A program made the translations under genes and the position numbers. Under the pieces are notes generated by a model. It was not told the DNA's origin, did no database searches, and saw nothing but the letters and a program-made list of their open reading frames with translations. A stretch of 7,057 nt of DNA from Tannerellaceae bacterium. Its GTDB lineage: Bacteria; Bacteroidota; Bacteroidia; Bacteroidales; Tannerellaceae. The stretch is taken from NCBI GenBank assembly GCA_031267205.1, contig JAIRZN010000074.1, positions 1 through 7,057 on the forward strand. Direction: 5' to 3'. Positions 6,955-7,057 of this stretch are shown piece after piece; positions within the stretch are counted from its first letter, which is position 1, and each line of letters opens with the position of its first letter.

Positions 6955-7057
6955 GACTATTTGCTTTCCCCAAACGACTATTTGCTTTCCCCTGAACGAC
7001 TATTTGCTTTCCCCAAACGACCATTTGCTTTCCCCAAGAGACTATTTGCTTTCCCCG
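6955..7057. repeat. Tandem repeat array of about 21-bp pitch, 5 copies, continuing past the window (family B)
   Basis: The 17-bp core GACTATTTGCTTTCCCC occurs at 6955, 6976, 6998, 7019 and 7040. Spacings are 21, 22, 21 and 21 bp, and one copy (7019) reads GACCATTT. The intervening segments are AAAC, TGAAC, AAAC and AAGA. The family follows family A without a gap and resembles it: both contain ATT(T)GCTT followed by a C-rich end at nearly the same place in the unit. The window ends within or just after a copy, so copy number and outer boundary are unknown. In the minus-strand frame that is open in family A, these units contain TAG. Confidence 0.93.

Noticed and set aside
6640..7057. CRISPR array
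   Set aside because: The conserved core is only 16-17 bp and the segments between are 3-5 bp drawn from a few repeated types, not unique 30-bp spacers. No cas gene is present.

Overview
The window looks like chromosome from a member of the Bacteroidales (Bacteroidota). The evidence is the close family resemblance of HtpG and ClpC to Bacteroides/Parabacteroides-type proteins (for example SNAVDA in place of SNASDA in HtpG), two promoter candidates with the Bacteroidota -7 signature TAnnTTTG, and the lack of clear Shine-Dalgarno sequences before any start codon. I cannot name the genus from sequence alone. All four recognisable genes lie on the minus strand, so transcription runs from high to low coordinates.

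Layout in the direction of transcription. From the right edge to about 6640 lies a non-coding tandem repeat region. It holds two related repeat families, both with a pitch of about 21 bp: one around GACTATTTGCTTTCCCC (6955-7057, running off the window) and one around CGCACATTGCTTAGCC (6640-6949, 15 copies). A unique intergenic stretch follows, then a promoter candidate at 6424-6455 and clpC (6398-3813), a Hsp100 AAA+ unfoldase. A strong intrinsic terminator (3750-3782) separates clpC from htpG (3698-1638), the bacterial Hsp90. Next comes a promoter candidate in the htpG-rfbC gap, touching the last codons of htpG. It leads into a two-gene operon, rfbC (1577-1002) and rfbB (1001 to beyond the left edge), joined as TAAATG.

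Functionally there are two modules. ClpC and HtpG form a protein quality-control pair: ClpC unfolds substrates for ClpP, and HtpG remodels clients. RfbB (dTDP-glucose 4,6-dehydratase) and RfbC (3,5-epimerase) catalyse steps two and three of dTDP-L-rhamnose synthesis for surface polysaccharide. The genes are ordinary, conserved housekeeping genes. The least explained part is the double 21-bp repeat array upstream of clpC. I see no cas genes, toxin-antitoxin genes, transposase or RNA genes here.
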